Shown: positions 28,201-37,540, numbered from the stretch's first letter. The stretch: DNA of 64,000 nucleotides from Pseudomonadota bacterium (GCA_021781575.1 JAJXWP010000004.1:91042-155041); one strand, 5' to 3'. The notes: generated by a model not told the origin, from the sequence alone. Made by a program: numbers and translations.

Positions 28201-31200
28201 CGTGCCGGAGACCAGGACGGAACTGACGGCGCCATTTGCCGAGACCACACCGGCCAGCAGGCCAACCGCAGTTCCGCCGGTGACGATCGCGCCGGCCAGG
28301 GAGAGGTTCTGCACGGTCCCCGGCGCCGCGCCGCCAAGCTGGCTGAACAAGCCGACGCCGGTGGCGGCGGACGCGTTGATGTACAGGTTCGAAATGCTGT
28401 AGCCGGCACCGTTGAACGTCCCGGAATAGGCGCTGATCGGGACGAACCCATTGGCCGGATTCCATGGGCCGACGGGGTCCTTCACCACGCTCAGGTCGAG
28501 GTTGCCGTCGAGGGTGTAATTGGCCGAAGGATTGAGATCGACCAGCTGCAGCTGAAGCGGATTGCTGATGGTCGTGTCATATACCGCCGTCGGCATGGGC
28601 CGGGTCTGCCCGTTGACCATGAACCACGCCCCGTCGCATGCCGGAGTGCCGCCGGACATGGTGCAGCTGGTGGCGAAACTCCACCCGGCCGACGCATAGG
28701 TGCTTTGCTGGTAGGCGGTATTGCCGGTGCTGCTGAACACCGCGCTGGCCGAGAAGCTGCCGCTGTTGGTGCCCGCCCCGGTGGTCCCCTGGCCGGTGGT
28801 GTCGCCATCCCAGAAGCTGCTCGACACCGCTCCCGCATTGTTGCCCACCAGGCCGCCGACAGCGGTCGCGGCGGCGCCCGTCACGCTGCCGGTGGCGTAG
28901 GTGGTGGAGATCACGCCGGCGGCATCATTCCAGCCCGCCACGCCGCCGATGGCCGAGGCCCCACTGTTGCCGCTGACCGGCCCGATGGCCGCGGCGGCCG
29001 AGATGGTGCCCTGATTCCACCCGACGATGCCGCCGATGGCCGAGGTCGCCGTCCCGCCTTGAACCGTGGCCATGGAAAGGACGTTGGTCACCGTGCCCAG
29101 ATTATATCCGACCACCCCGCCGATATTCTGCGAGCCGCTGGCGCCGTGGACCGTCGCATCGCCGACGGCGGCGAAGCTGATCTGCCCTCCGGCGTCATTC
29201 CAGCCCACCAGCCCGCCGATATGGGTCGACTGGCTGCCGGCATCGACCAGCGCGCCGGAGCTGGTGGCGACACTGACTGCCGAGCCGGCGTTGTAGCCGA
29301 TCACCCCGCCCACCGCGGTGCTCGACGGAGCGGCCCATAACATGCTGTCGAAGGTGGCCGCGCTGACCGTGCCACCGCTCTGGTTGGCCCCCACCAGCCC
29401 GCCCATGTTGGTGACCGCCGACAGGCTGGTGAGGATGCCGCTGTAGTCGCTCGCCATCACCAGGCCGGCGTTCGAGCCGACCACGCCGCCCACGTCCTGG
29501 GTGGAACTGGGCAGGGTGATCCAGCCGATGGCAGTGGCGCCGCTGACCAGGCCGCTGCTGCCCCCGGCCAAGGTCAGCGATGGCCACATTGTCGAGGTAA
29601 GGCCGGCTCCCGAGGTGGCATTCGAGCCGACCACGCCGCCGATGGCGGAGCCCCCGGCCGCGGTGATGCTGATATGGGCGAATCCGGAGGCCACCGTTCC
29701 CAGATTGATCCCGGCCAGCCCGCCGACGCCAGTGACTCCGGAGGCGGACAGGTTGCCGGCGGCATAACCGGCGCTGATCTGGCCCCAATTGATGCCGACC
29801 AGGCCGCCGAGGCCTTGCGCCCCCGGTCCGGCACTGACCACACCGTCGGCGCTGGCGCCCGATATGGTGCCGAACAGGGCCGCTCCGCTGCCGGATGTGG
29901 TCCCGCCCATGTTCCACCCGACCAGGCCGCCGACCGCCGTCGCAGCGGACCCGCCGCTGACCGCGGCGCTCGCCGAACCACCGAAGATCTGTCCCCAGTT
30001 GGCGCCGACCAGGCCGCCGATCTCGGCAGCGCTGTCGCCACCGACGACAGCCATGCTGGCAACGGCGGGAGCCGAGGCGAAGACACCGACCGAATCACCG
30101 CTGAGGGAACCGGTGTTGTAGCCGACCAGGCCGCCGATCTGGATGGAACCGCTGTCGCCCGAGACGACCATGCTGGCGGAGCCCGACCCCGAGGCCAGGG
30201 GACCGACATTGATGCCGGAGATGTTGCCGGCGTTGACGCCGACCAGGCCGCCGATAGCCGAAGCGCCGCTGGTTCCGCTCACGCTCATCGTAGCGGTCTC
30301 GCCGCTGACGACGGTGGGACCGGCGAAGCTGGCGGCGATGGTGGTCCCCATGATGACGCCGGCCGTGTCATTGAAACCGACCAGCCCGCCGACGGCCGTC
30401 GCGTTCGAGGTCGAGCCGCCGGACCCGGAGATGACCATGGCGGCATTGCCGCTTGGCCCGGCGCTGCTGTCCTCGATGGTGCCGGCATTGTAGCCGGCCA
30501 GACCGCCGATATCGTGTGTCCCCGATCCCCCCACGACCGAGCCGAAACCGAAGCTGCCGCTGGAGATCCAGCCGTAGTTGGCGCCGACCAGACCGCCGAG
30601 GTCCTGGGTGCCGCCGGCCACGCTGAAGGACAGGCTTCCCGCGGTCGAGACCGGCCCGGCGACCGATGCTCCGACGAGCGAGCCGGTGCCATTGTTGATG
30701 CCGACCAGGCCGCCGATGGACGAGGACGTGCTGTCGCCGGAGATCGAGAATGCGGCGGTGCCCGACACGCCGACCGCGGGAGCGCTGCCGCTGGCGCTGA
30801 TCATGCCGTCGTTCTGGCCGACCAGTCCGCCGATGGCCGAAGCGCCGGAACTGCCGGCCACGCTCATGGTGGCGGTGCCGCTGTCGCCGACGATGGGTTG
30901 CGCCGAGCTGTTGGCGATAACGCCGCTGGCATCGTTGTACCCGACCAGGCCGCCGATCGCCGTGGCGCTGCTCGCCCCGCCCTGGCCCGACACCGCCATC
31001 GACACGGTCGCGCCGCCATTGGCCACCGGGCCGGCGCTGCTGAACGTGATGGTTCCGTTGTTGTATCCGGCCAGGCCGCCAATGGAGACCGCGGCCGGGC
31101 CGCCGGTCACCGATCCGCTGGCGCTCCCCTGGCTGATGGTCGCGCCGCTGACATTGGCGCCGACCAGCCCACCGACCGCATTGGTGCCGCTGTCCCCGAA

Positions 31201-34200
31201 CACCGTCACATTGGCGGCGGCCGAAGAAACTTGTCCGGCATTGAAGCCGACCAGGCCGCCAATATTGACTCCGCCGGTGCCAAGGCCAGCAACCGAGCCG
31301 CTGACAGCCACCGAACTGATGCTGCCGCCGGCATTGTTGCTGCCGACCAGGCCGCCGACATTGCTGCTGCCGGTGGCCGAAATCGATATCCCGGTGAGGT
31401 CGAGATTGCGGATGGTCCCGGAATTGGCGGCGAACAGGCCGACCCCGCTGCCGCCGGAAAGGCTGATGCTGAGATTGGAAATGCTGTGGGCTTGGCCGTC
31501 GAAGATGCCGGCGAACGGCGTGGCGGTGCTGCCGATCGGGGTGAAGTTGCCAATGCTGCTGAGATCGATATTGCCGCCCAGCGCCCAGTCGTCGTTCTGC
31601 CAACCGGCCACCGACCCCATGAGTTGCAGCTGCGCCGCCGACGAAACCAGGATATAGGTGACACCGCCCAAGGTGATGCTGCCATAGCCCCCGCCGACGA
31701 TCGGAACTGTTCCTGGCCCCGCCGGCATCCCCTGCAACGACGGATAGGTGAGCCCGGCGGTGGGTGCGGCCCAGGTCGCGGCGAAATCCCAACCGGCGTA
31801 GTTGCCCTGGACGGTGGCGTCGGCGCTGGTCAGCCCGTAGGACCCGGGTGCGGTATTCCCGGCACCCACGCCGACGGTTCCCTGCAGCGTCGTTTGGCTG
31901 TCCCAGTAGCTGGCGGTGACGCTGCCCAGATTGTTGCCGACCAGGCCGCCGACGGCGATGACGCCGCTCGCCGCGCTGACCGCCCCGGCGGCGTAGGTGG
32001 TGTCGATGCTGGCCCCGGCGTCGTTCTGGCCGACCAGGCCACCGACATTGCTCGACCCGCTGCCGGCGGTCACCGCGCCGGTGGCGTAGCCGGCGACGAT
32101 GGTGCCGTACTGGGTGATCGGCGAGCTGACTCCGGTGTTCCAGCCGACCAGGCCGCCGACGGAATCGGCGCTGCCGACGCTGACCGAGCCGGCGGCGAAG
32201 CTGCCCGACACCAGGCCGTAATTGGCGCCGACCAGGCCGCCGACGAAGCCGCCGCTGCTCACCGTCACCGGGCCGGTGGCATAGCTGTTCATCACCGTGC
32301 CGACCGCGGCGAGGGTGACGGTGGCCCCGGTCGTCCAACTGACCTCGTTGAGCCCGGCCAGGCCGCCGATGTTGGAGCCGTTGCCGGCGATGCTCACCGG
32401 TCCGGTGGCATAGCTGTTGCTGATCAGCCCCAGGTTGAAGCCGACCAGGCCGCCGACGCCGCTGCTGCCGTCGCCGGCGCTGACCGAACCGGCGGCGTAG
32501 CTGCCGACGATGGTGGCACCGCCTTCGCTGTCGCCGACCAGGCCGCCGACATTGGTCGCGCCGCTGGCCGCCGTCACCACCCCGCCGGTGGCGAAGGACC
32601 CGGCGGTCACGCTGCCGCTGTTGAGGCCGACCAGTCCGCCAACGGCGGTGCTGCCGGTAGTGCCGGCACCGCCGACCACCGAGCCCAGGAAGAACGTACC
32701 GCTGGTCAGCACGCCTTCGTTGTCGCCGACCAGGCCGCCGACATTGGTGATGCCGCTGACGCTGAAGCTCGTCCCGCCCGGCGGATTGACCGTCGCGCCG
32801 TTGATGCTGCCGAAATTGGTGCCGACCACGCCGCCGATGGAATCGGAGGCGTTGTCGCCGGACACGCTCAGCGCCGCCCAACCGCTCCCATCCGAGGTGG
32901 GATAGGCGCTGGCGGCGCTGATCGACCCTGTGCTGTCGTTGTATCCCACCAGGCCGCCGATACCCGAGGCGCCCTGGCCGGACACGCTCATCGTGGCGGT
33001 GCCGCCGAGACTGGCCATCGCGTTGGCGAAGCCGGCGGAGACGACACCGGAATTGTACCCGACCAGGCCGCCGACCTGCCCGGGCGCGGTCGACGACACC
33101 GCGCCGATGCCGCCGATCACCGTCATCGACGCCGAGGCCGAACCGCTGGCATAGGCTCCGGCGATCACATTGGGCGAACTGGCGATGGCGATGGTGCCGG
33201 CGTTGGAACCGACCAGCCCGCCGACCGCCTGCGTGCCGCTGACCGTCAGCGTCGCCGTGCCGCCGCCCAGGGCCTGGGCAAGGGCGCCGCCATCGATGAT
33301 CGAGCCGCCACCGGCATTGAAGCCGACCAGGCCGCCGACGCTGCTGCTGTCCGAGCCGCCGGCGACGGTCAGCGAGGCCGACCCGGCGCCGCTCACCGTG
33401 GCGTTGGCAAAGCCCTGGCTGATGGTGCCCAGATTGTCGCCGACCAGCCCGCCGATATCGGCGCTGCCGCTGCCGCCGATCACCGAGCCGTTGCTGTAGC
33501 CGGCGCCCGCCAGGACGGCGTTTGCCTGGTTCTGCCCGACCAGGCCGCCGATGGCGCTGGCGCCGCTGTCGCCGACCACCGCAACCGAAGCGCTCGCGTT
33601 GGACACGAGCCCGGCATTGCTGCCCACCAGGCCGCCGATATTGGCGGCGCCGCTGCCGAGACCGGCGACCGAGCCGCTGACCGTGACCGAACTGATGCTG
33701 GCGCCCGCACTGTTGGCGCCGACCAGGCCGCCGACATTACTGGTGCCGGTCACCGACACGCCGCTCAGAACCAGGTTGTGGATGGTTCCGGAATTGGTGG
33801 CGAACAGGCCGACATTGCCGGCGCCGGGGAGGTCGATGGTGAGATTGGCGATGCTGAAGCCCAGCGAGCTGCGGCCGTCGAAAATGCCGGAGAAGCTGGA
33901 GATGGGGGTGAAGTTGCCGAAGCCGGCCAGATCGATGGAGCCGCCCAGCGCCCAGTCGCCGGTCAAGCCCATGTTTTCCAGCTGGCTGGCCGTATAGATG
34001 GCCGTATAGGTCACGCCCCCGATGGTGATGGTGGTGCCCGGCAGCGGCGGCGTGCCGAAATTCACGGCCTTCAATGAAGGATAGGATTGGGCGGTACTGA
34101 CAATGTTCCAGGTGCTGGTGAAATCCCAACCCGGGTAGTTGGTCGCGGTGTTGGCCGCGTCCATCGCCTCGGCGGTGGTCAGCAAGCCGGCGCCGACGAG

Positions 34201-37200
34201 GGTCCCCGCCCCGATGCCGGTGGTCTGCCCCGTTGCCTGGTAATCCCAGTAGCTGGCGGCGACGCTGCCCAGGTTGTTGCCGACCAGGCCGCCGACGGCG
34301 ATGACGCCGCTCGCCGCGCTGACCGCGCCGGCGGCATAGGTGGTGGCGATGCTGGCCCCCGGGTCGTTCTGGCCGACCAGGCCGCCGACATTGCTCGACC
34401 CGCTGCCGGCGGTCACCGCGCCGGTGGCGTAAGCGGCGACGATGGTGCCGAACTGGGTGACCGGCGAGCTGAAGCCGGTATTGAAGCCGACCAGGCCGCC
34501 GATGGAATTGCCACTGCCGACGCTGACCGAGCCGGCGGCGAAGCTGCCCGACACCAGGCCGTAATTGACGCCGACCAGACCGCCGATGCCGCCGCCGGTG
34601 CTCGCCGCCACCGGGCCGGTGGCATAGCTGTTCACCACCGTGCCGACCGCGGCGAGGGTGACGGTGGCCCCGGTCGTCCAACTGGCTTCGTTGAGCCCGG
34701 CCAGGCCGCCGATGTTGGAGCCGTTGCCGGCGATGCTCACCGAGCCGGTGGCGTAGCTGCCGCTGATCAGCCCCAGGTTGAAGCCGACCAGGCCGCCGAC
34801 GCCGTCGCCATTGTCGCCGGTGCTGACCGCCGTGCTGGCATAGCTGCCGGTTATGGTACCCTGGTTGAAGCCGACCAGACCGCCGACATTGGTCGATCCG
34901 CTGCCGGCCGTCACCAGCCCGCTAATACTACTATTGATTGAACCACCGACATCGTTCAGCCCGACCAGCCCGCCGATGTTCTGTGAGGCATCGCCGACCG
35001 TGACCGTACTGAAGCCCCCGGCGTTGGGGCCGCCGATCATGCCGGCATTGTATCCCACCAGCCCGCCGATATTGGAGGCGTTGACGGCGCTGACCACGCC
35101 GGTGGCATAGCTGTTGGTGATGCTGCCCAGGTTGCTGCCGACCAGGCCGCCGATATCGGTCGATCCGCTGCCGCCGCTCACCGCGCCGCTGGCATGGCTG
35201 CTGTCGATCGAACCACCGGCGTCGTTCAACCCGGCCAGGCCACCGATCGCCGTCGAGGCGCCGTTGCCGTTGACCGCGCCCGAAGCGTTGCTGCCGGCGC
35301 CGATCATGCCGGCATTGTATCCCACCAGCCCGCCGATATTGGAGGCGTTGACGGCGCTGACCACGCCGGTGGCATAGCTGTTGGTGATGCTGCCCAGGTT
35401 GCTGCCGACCAGCCCGCCGATGTCGCTCGCCCCGCTGCCGCCGCTCACCGCGCCGCTGGCATAGCTGCTGTCGATCGAGCCACCGGCGGCGTTCAATCCG
35501 ACCAGGCCACCGATGGCGATGGCGCCGCTGTCGCCGACCACCGTGGCGGATGCCGTGGCGTTGGAAACGAGCCCGGCATTGCTGCCGACCAAACCGCCGA
35601 TGTTGGCGGCGCCGCTGCCCAGACCGGCGACCGAGCCGCTGACCGTGACCGAACTGATCGTGCCGCCGATGCTGTTGCTGCCGACCAGCGCCCCGACATT
35701 GCTGCCGCCGGTCACCGAGACATTGACCAGGGACAGATTGCGGATGGTGCCCGAGTTGACGGCGAACAGGCCGACATTGCTGGCGCCGGGCTGGTCGATG
35801 GTGAGTCCGGCAATGGAGTTGCCGAGGCCGTCGAAAATGCCGCTGAAGGAGCCGACCGGCGCTATGGTGCCGAAGCCGGTGATGCTGTTGGCCAGGGCAT
35901 AGTTGCCGCTCGTGATCGAGCCGAATTGCGCGGCCCCGGTGATCAGAGCGAAGCTGGCGCCCGAGATGCTCAACGAGTCGGAGCCGACCAACCCGATGCT
36001 GGCGCCCGCAGCCAGATTGTAGCTGCCCGACGTGGTACTGGTGCCGTTGCCGGCCGTATCGCCGGTGATGATGGACAGCCCGCCGACGCCGCTGCCCGAA
36101 TGGGTAATCGAAGCGCTGATGCCGACGTTGCGGTACGCGTCCAGCGTCAGCATCGCCGTGCCGGTGGTGTTGTTCCAGGCGATCGGCGCGTTGACGAAGA
36201 TGTCGCCGTTGGCGAGGCCGCCCGTTCCGCTGGTGCAGGTCCCGGCGCTGCAGGTGGCGGTGCCGCTGGTGGTCTGCACCGTCACCCCGGCGCCGGCGTT
36301 CAGGGCGCTGTCGATGGAAGCGGCGGCGGCGGAGTCGATGACGAAATCGTCGGGATCGAGCAGCCAGGTGCCGGCCTTGACCGTCGCTCCGCCGATGGCG
36401 AGATGGCGGGCCGAGGTCTCGACCTTGCCGCCGGCGCCGCCGGTGGTCGACGACGCGTCGATCACCGTGCCCGGAGCCAGGGTCACCGACTGGGCCGAGG
36501 AACTGCCCACCGTCACCGTGCCGCCGGCCGGACCCGACACGTCGATACGGCCGGAAACGGCGATGTCGCCATCGCCGGCGTCCAGCGTCACCACCCCATT
36601 CCTGATCGAAACGCCCTGCGCCTCGACGATGCCGGAGGTGTTGATCAGATGGTCGAGGACGTTGGTGGCGGCGCGCGCCGTCATCAGCACCTGGCCGCCG
36701 GCGGCGGCAAGCTTGCCCTCGTTGGTCACCAGCCAGGCAACCGGATTGCCGTTGGCGTCCTTGGGCAGCTGGTCGACCGGAGTGTCGATGGCGAAACTGA
36801 GCAGGTTGTCACCGACGAAGTCCACCGTGAAGGTCCTGGCTCCACCCAGGACGACGCTGCCCAAGCGGGCCTCGATCAGGCCCTGGTTGTCGACCCGGGC
36901 GCCGGCCAGGATCACCGAGCCGCCGGCGGCGGCGCGGATGGTTCCGAGATTGGTCACCGCGGCGCTGGGATTGTTCGACGGGGTATCGAACCGGTAGTTG
37001 CCCGACAGGAAGTCCTGGTTCTTGATGTCGGCCGTGGTGGCCAGCAGGCCGGCCACATTGACCTGGGCGTTGGAACCGAACAGCACTCCGTTGGGATTGA
37101 GGATCCATACCTGGCCGTTGGCCGACAGCGCGCCGTCCACCGAGGACGCCCCGCCGCCGGTCACCCGGTTGAGGGCGATGGCCGCGGCATTCGGCTGGGC

Positions 37201-37521
37201 GAACGTCAGGCTTTCGTTGCGCTGAAGTGACAGGCTGGACCAGTTGATGATGGCTTTCTGGCTATTCTGCTGAACCAGCGTGGTCAAGGCGTTGGGTGCC
37301 GATATGCTGGCCTGGCCGGCGACCACCGCGCCGCCGGCCGGGCCGGCCAGCGCGACCTGGCCGGGAGAGACCACCGCGGCCAGACAGGTCGTGGCCAAGC
37401 AGACTTTCCGCAATCCGCCGAACGGCGGGCGAATTGCGGAAAGTCTGCACGCCTTCGCAATCGGCGGTGCCGCCCGCAGCCTGCGTTGCCCCCGTCCCCT
37501 CGAATTCGGCAATTTCGGCAT
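25225..37521 (-). CDS. Giant TpsA exoprotein (filamentous haemagglutinin-like, GLUG repeats)
   Basis: The 4098-residue protein has a long N-terminal leader (about 59 residues). The TPS secretion domain follows, with the NPNG motif at residues 142-145 in WILNPNGVLFG. Then come about 65 GLUG-type repeats (consensus I-GGLVG-N-G), grouped into five blocks. Each block opens with a strand-rich module such as WALGGNIDLSSIGNFTPI. Near the C-terminus lie an MBG-like strand domain, seven copies of a PPPTTTAAPTTT unit, a Ser/Gly/Gln-rich tract and a short tail. No cell-wall anchor is seen. It should be secreted by the TpsB encoded 19 nt upstream and form a long beta-helix on the surface. The GGGCGAGGG stretch before ATG 37521 is the ribosome binding site. 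Confidence 0.9.
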   Translation of the reverse strand: MPKLPNSRGRGQRRLRAAPPIAKACRLSAIRPPFGGLRKVCLATTCLAAVVSPGQVALAGPAGGAVVAGQASISAPNALTTLVQQNSQKAIINWSSLSLQRNESLTFAQPNAAAIALNRVTGGGASSVDGALSANGQVWILNPNGVLFGSNAQVNVAGLLATTADIKNQDFLSGNYRFDTPSNNPSAAVTNLGTIRAAAGGSVILAGARVDNQGLIEARLGSVVLGGARTFTVDFVGDNLLSFAIDTPVDQLPKDANGNPVAWLVTNEGKLAAAGGQVLMTARAATNVLDHLINTSGIVEAQGVSIRNGVVTLDAGDGDIAVSGRIDVSGPAGGTVTVGSSSAQSVTLAPGTVIDASSTTGGAGGKVETSARHLAIGGATVKAGTWLLDPDDFVIDSAAAASIDSALNAGAGVTVQTTSGTATCSAGTCTSGTGGLANGDIFVNAPIAWNNTTGTAMLTLDAYRNVGISASITHSGSGVGGLSIITGDTAGNGTSTTSGSYNLAAGASIGLVGSDSLSISGASFALITGAAQFGSITSGNYALANSITGFGTIAPVGSFSGIFDGLGNSIAGLTIDQPGASNVGLFAVNSGTIRNLSLVNVSVTGGSNVGALVGSNSIGGTISSVTVSGSVAGLGSGAANIGGLVGSNAGLVSNATASATVVGDSGAIAIGGLVGLNAAGGSIDSSYASGAVSGGSGASDIGGLVGSNLGSITNSYATGVVSAVNASNIGGLVGYNAGMIGAGSNASGAVNGNGASTAIGGLAGLNDAGGSIDSSHASGAVSGGSGSTDIGGLVGSNLGSITNSYATGVVSAVNASNIGGLVGYNAGMIGGPNAGGFSTVTVGDASQNIGGLVGLNDVGGSINSSISGLVTAGSGSTNVGGLVGFNQGTITGSYASTAVSTGDNGDGVGGLVGFNLGLISGSYATGSVSIAGNGSNIGGLAGLNEASWTTGATVTLAAVGTVVNSYATGPVAASTGGGIGGLVGVNYGLVSGSFAAGSVSVGSGNSIGGLVGFNTGFSSPVTQFGTIVAAYATGAVTAGSGSSNVGGLVGQNDPGASIATTYAAGAVSAASGVIAVGGLVGNNLGSVAASYWDYQATGQTTGIGAGTLVGAGLLTTAEAMDAANTATNYPGWDFTSTWNIVSTAQSYPSLKAVNFGTPPLPGTTITIGGVTYTAIYTASQLENMGLTGDWALGGSIDLAGFGNFTPISSFSGIFDGRSSLGFSIANLTIDLPGAGNVGLFATNSGTIHNLVLSGVSVTGTSNVGGLVGANSAGASISSVTVSGSVAGLGSGAANIGGLVGSNAGLVSNASASVAVVGDSGASAIGGLVGQNQANAVLAGAGYSNGSVIGGSGSADIGGLVGDNLGTISQGFANATVSGAGSASLTVAGGSDSSSVGGLVGFNAGGGSIIDGGALAQALGGGTATLTVSGTQAVGGLVGSNAGTIAIASSPNVIAGAYASGSASASMTVIGGIGAVSSTAPGQVGGLVGYNSGVVSAGFANAMASLGGTATMSVSGQGASGIGGLVGYNDSTGSISAASAYPTSDGSGWAALSVSGDNASDSIGGVVGTNFGSINGATVNPPGGTSFSVSGITNVGGLVGDNEGVLTSGTFFLGSVVGGAGTTGSTAVGGLVGLNSGSVTAGSFATGGVVTAASGATNVGGLVGDSEGGATIVGSYAAGSVSAGDGSSGVGGLVGFNLGLISNSYATGPVSIAGNGSNIGGLAGLNEVSWTTGATVTLAAVGTVMNSYATGPVTVSSGGFVGGLVGANYGLVSGSFAAGSVSVGSADSVGGLVGWNTGVSSPITQYGTIVAGYATGAVTAGSGSSNVGGLVGQNDAGASIDTTYAAGAVSAASGVIAVGGLVGNNLGSVTASYWDSQTTLQGTVGVGAGNTAPGSYGLTSADATVQGNYAGWDFAATWAAPTAGLTYPSLQGMPAGPGTVPIVGGGYGSITLGGVTYILVSSAAQLQLMGSVAGWQNDDWALGGNIDLSSIGNFTPIGSTATPFAGIFDGQAHSISNLSISLSGGSGVGLFAANSGTIRNLDLTGISISATGSSNVGGLVGSNNAGGSISSVAVSGSVAGLGTGGVNIGGLVGFNAGQVSSAAANVTVFGDSGTNAVGGLVGANVSGATISQGSASGSVTGGPAAVSIGGLAGYNNGTITFSSAGPVANGGATVSMAVSGQGGASSATAIGGLVGYNDASGVIANSSAQPIVGDSGTATMSVAGSSGASAIGGLVGQNDGMISASGSAPAVGVSGTAAFSISGDSTSSSIGGLVGINNGTGSLVGASVAGPVSTAGSLSFSVAGGTQDLGGLVGANYGWISSGSFGFGSVVGGSGTHDIGGLAGYNAGTIEDSSAGPSGNAAMVISGSGGSTSNATAVGGLVGFNDTAGVIMGTTIAASFAGPTVVSGETATMSVSGTSGASAIGGLVGVNAGNISGINVGPLASGSGSASMVVSGDSGSIQIGGLVGYNTGSLSGDSVGVFASAPAVASMAVVGGDSAAEIGGLVGANWGQIFGGSASAAVSGGSAATAVGGLVGWNMGGTTSGSGAALFGTISGASADGVVSAGPGAQGLGGLVGINWGQISAGYAAGNLSASGVTGVGGLAGINLGTVASGFAHISITAAGGSAIGGVVGSNATSGAGLTSTMWPSLTLAGGSSGLVSGATAIGWITLPSSTQDVGGVVGSNAGLVMASDYSGILTSLSAVTNMGGLVGANQSGGTVSAATFDSMLWAAPSSTAVGGVIGYNAGSAVSVATSSGALVDAGSQSTHIGGLVGWNDAGGQISFAAVGDATVHGASGSQNIGGVVGYNLGTVTNVLSMATVQGGTATSAIGGIVGWNQGTISAAAAIGPVSGNSGASAIGGVAGWNDAAGVISTTYATGSVTGAAATAVGGLVGNNAGAVSSSFWDGDTTGQGTTGAGTNSGSFSASAVFSSTGNTAYQQSTYASAGWSFATSCTMSGGTPACDGAWFMVNGQTRPMPTAVYDTTISNPLQLQLVDLNPSANYTLDGNLDLSVVKDPVGPWNPANGFVPISAYSGTFNGAGYSISNLYINASAATGVGLFSQLGGAAPGTVQNLSLAGAIVTGGTAVGLLAGVVSANGAVSSVLVSGTVIGGQKVGGLAGENDGTIWGGGWNAGSGGSVSGSGGGMLGGLVGWNSSTGSIADSYAAGGGLVAAASGAAGIGGLVGQNDGQVLASYATVAVGGASGAAQIGGLVGANSGTIDQTYASGVVNGGVTGSGIGGLVGYNSGMVTGTNFWDANTTRMGTVGYGGSGGSAVFSANPVYGTVVGGSTGSSAYAQATYGSAGWSFATGCSATTGAPSCDGTWYMVDGYTRPILVSEWSSTITNGHQLQLVNLDLGGSYSLGGNVDLGSVANPSGSGVWNPTTGFVPIGFGTTSGFTGYFWGASHTIDNLTVTMPGQSDLGLFSQIGSGAYVSYLGLLGGKVSGAAYVGMLAGSNAGNIAQVFATGVVADGTASTSATGFAGGLVGSNSGTIIAAYATGPVTGSSGAANIGGLVGANSGSIALSYATALVSGSGATNVGGLVGANSGVVSDSYWDQAASGQSSSAAGTGVTTANAATMLDATWSASGQWGIPSGATYPLLSFFPYITLTVSSASVSQGVAPSLGASQVALAALASDGVSTTGFSKTGLNIVTAANTSSPAGIYDISVSGVVAPGYQLNVKPGTLTVTTAAPPPPTTTAAPPPTTTPPPTTTAAPTTTPPPTTTAAPTTTPPPTTTAAPTTTPPPTTTAAPTTTPPPTTTAAPTTTPPPTTTVAPTTTPPPTTTAPPTTTPAPSTASQLQQVVQTDTTVADTVTHATVAVVASVTASTTAATTASTTASAMTPATVTAAATTTPTVVAVAPPPPPPPPPAVVIIPPVVVAPPPVVSNLAPTAGSLTGASSAPVLQNVESTDVGGTMFSAISPSSSAAAAPAAPSTAGGPTAGGQGGTAASSPDSSAAGGSTNSNGNQSSSGGQSSSGGQSSSGGNQSSSGNQSSSGGQSSSGGQSSPGGSTAHAGNNAPAANGGNPPPTQPADTSDRALAVVAAPPPVKPVDHPQPLPPKVRKPLVPGMVDQVQAPAVPKAGVPGIARNFSNSGNDSGW
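25505..25645 (-). repeat. Ser/Gly/Gln tandem repeat in TpsA C-terminus
   Basis: Tandem 18-nt units encode variations of QSSSGG and NQSSSG, about eight copies, followed by a proline-containing variant. Such unstructured linkers often join a surface filament to its C-terminal end. Copy number could vary between strains by slippage. Confidence 0.7.
26158..26415 (-). repeat. 36-bp tandem repeat encoding PPPTTTAAPTTT
   Basis: Seven in-frame copies of a 36-bp unit encode PPPTTTAAPTTT, the last two with V or P substitutions. The Thr/Pro composition resembles mucin-like stalks and is a plausible O-glycosylation target for glycosyltransferases in the same operon, though that is inference. Boundaries are accurate to about ten bases. 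Confidence 0.75.
26880..35700 (-). repeat. GLUG repeat array in TpsA
   Basis: By eye I count about 65 units of the form (N/A/D)(I/V)GGLVG-N-G, spaced mostly 25-45 residues apart. They fall into five superblocks. Each superblock begins with a sequence-related opening module with QLQL or QLEN, GGNIDL, FTPI, GIFDG and SNL elements. Pairs of superblocks share long stretches, for example the WTTGATVTLAAVGTV region present near 34.65 kb and 32.3 kb. This is the pattern of growth by segmental duplication. Confidence 0.85.
35034..35412 (-). repeat. Exact 112-bp direct repeat within TpsA
   Basis: Bases 35034-35145 recur without change at 35301-35412, an offset of 267 nt (89 codons). Both copies are in the same frame and encode one GLUG unit each. 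Exact identity over this length, while neighbouring units have diverged, points to recent duplication or gene conversion. Confidence 0.8.
37399..37448. repeat. 50-bp double palindrome inside the TpsA leader-coding sequence
   Basis: Arms GCAGACTTTCCGCAAT (37399-37414) and ATTGCGGAAAGTCTGC (37433-37448) are perfect reverse complements over 16 nt. Between them CCGCCG-AA-CGGCGG forms an inner 6-bp stem. The element encodes residues 25-41 of the TpsA leader (CRLSAIRPPFGGLRKVC) and begins about 73 nt after the start codon. Confidence 0.85.
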
Positions 37522-37540
37522 GTCCCTCGCCCTTCCCCCG

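Noticed and set aside
29674..34077. A 1467-codon open frame on the plus strand opposite tpsA
   Set aside because: It is the antisense shadow of the GLUG repeats: low-complexity Ala/Asp/Gly/Arg-rich, no start signal, and repeated exactly in step with the tpsA units.
26880..35700. Regularly spaced repeats that could be mistaken for a CRISPR array
   Set aside because: The spacing is in frame and encodes GLUG units with diverged repeats; there are no constant repeats, unique spacers or cas genes.
35194..37230. A 678-codon open frame opposite the tpsA secretion domain
   Set aside because: The composition is typical of antisense reading in high-GC DNA, and the minus-strand frame carries the recognisable TPS domain.
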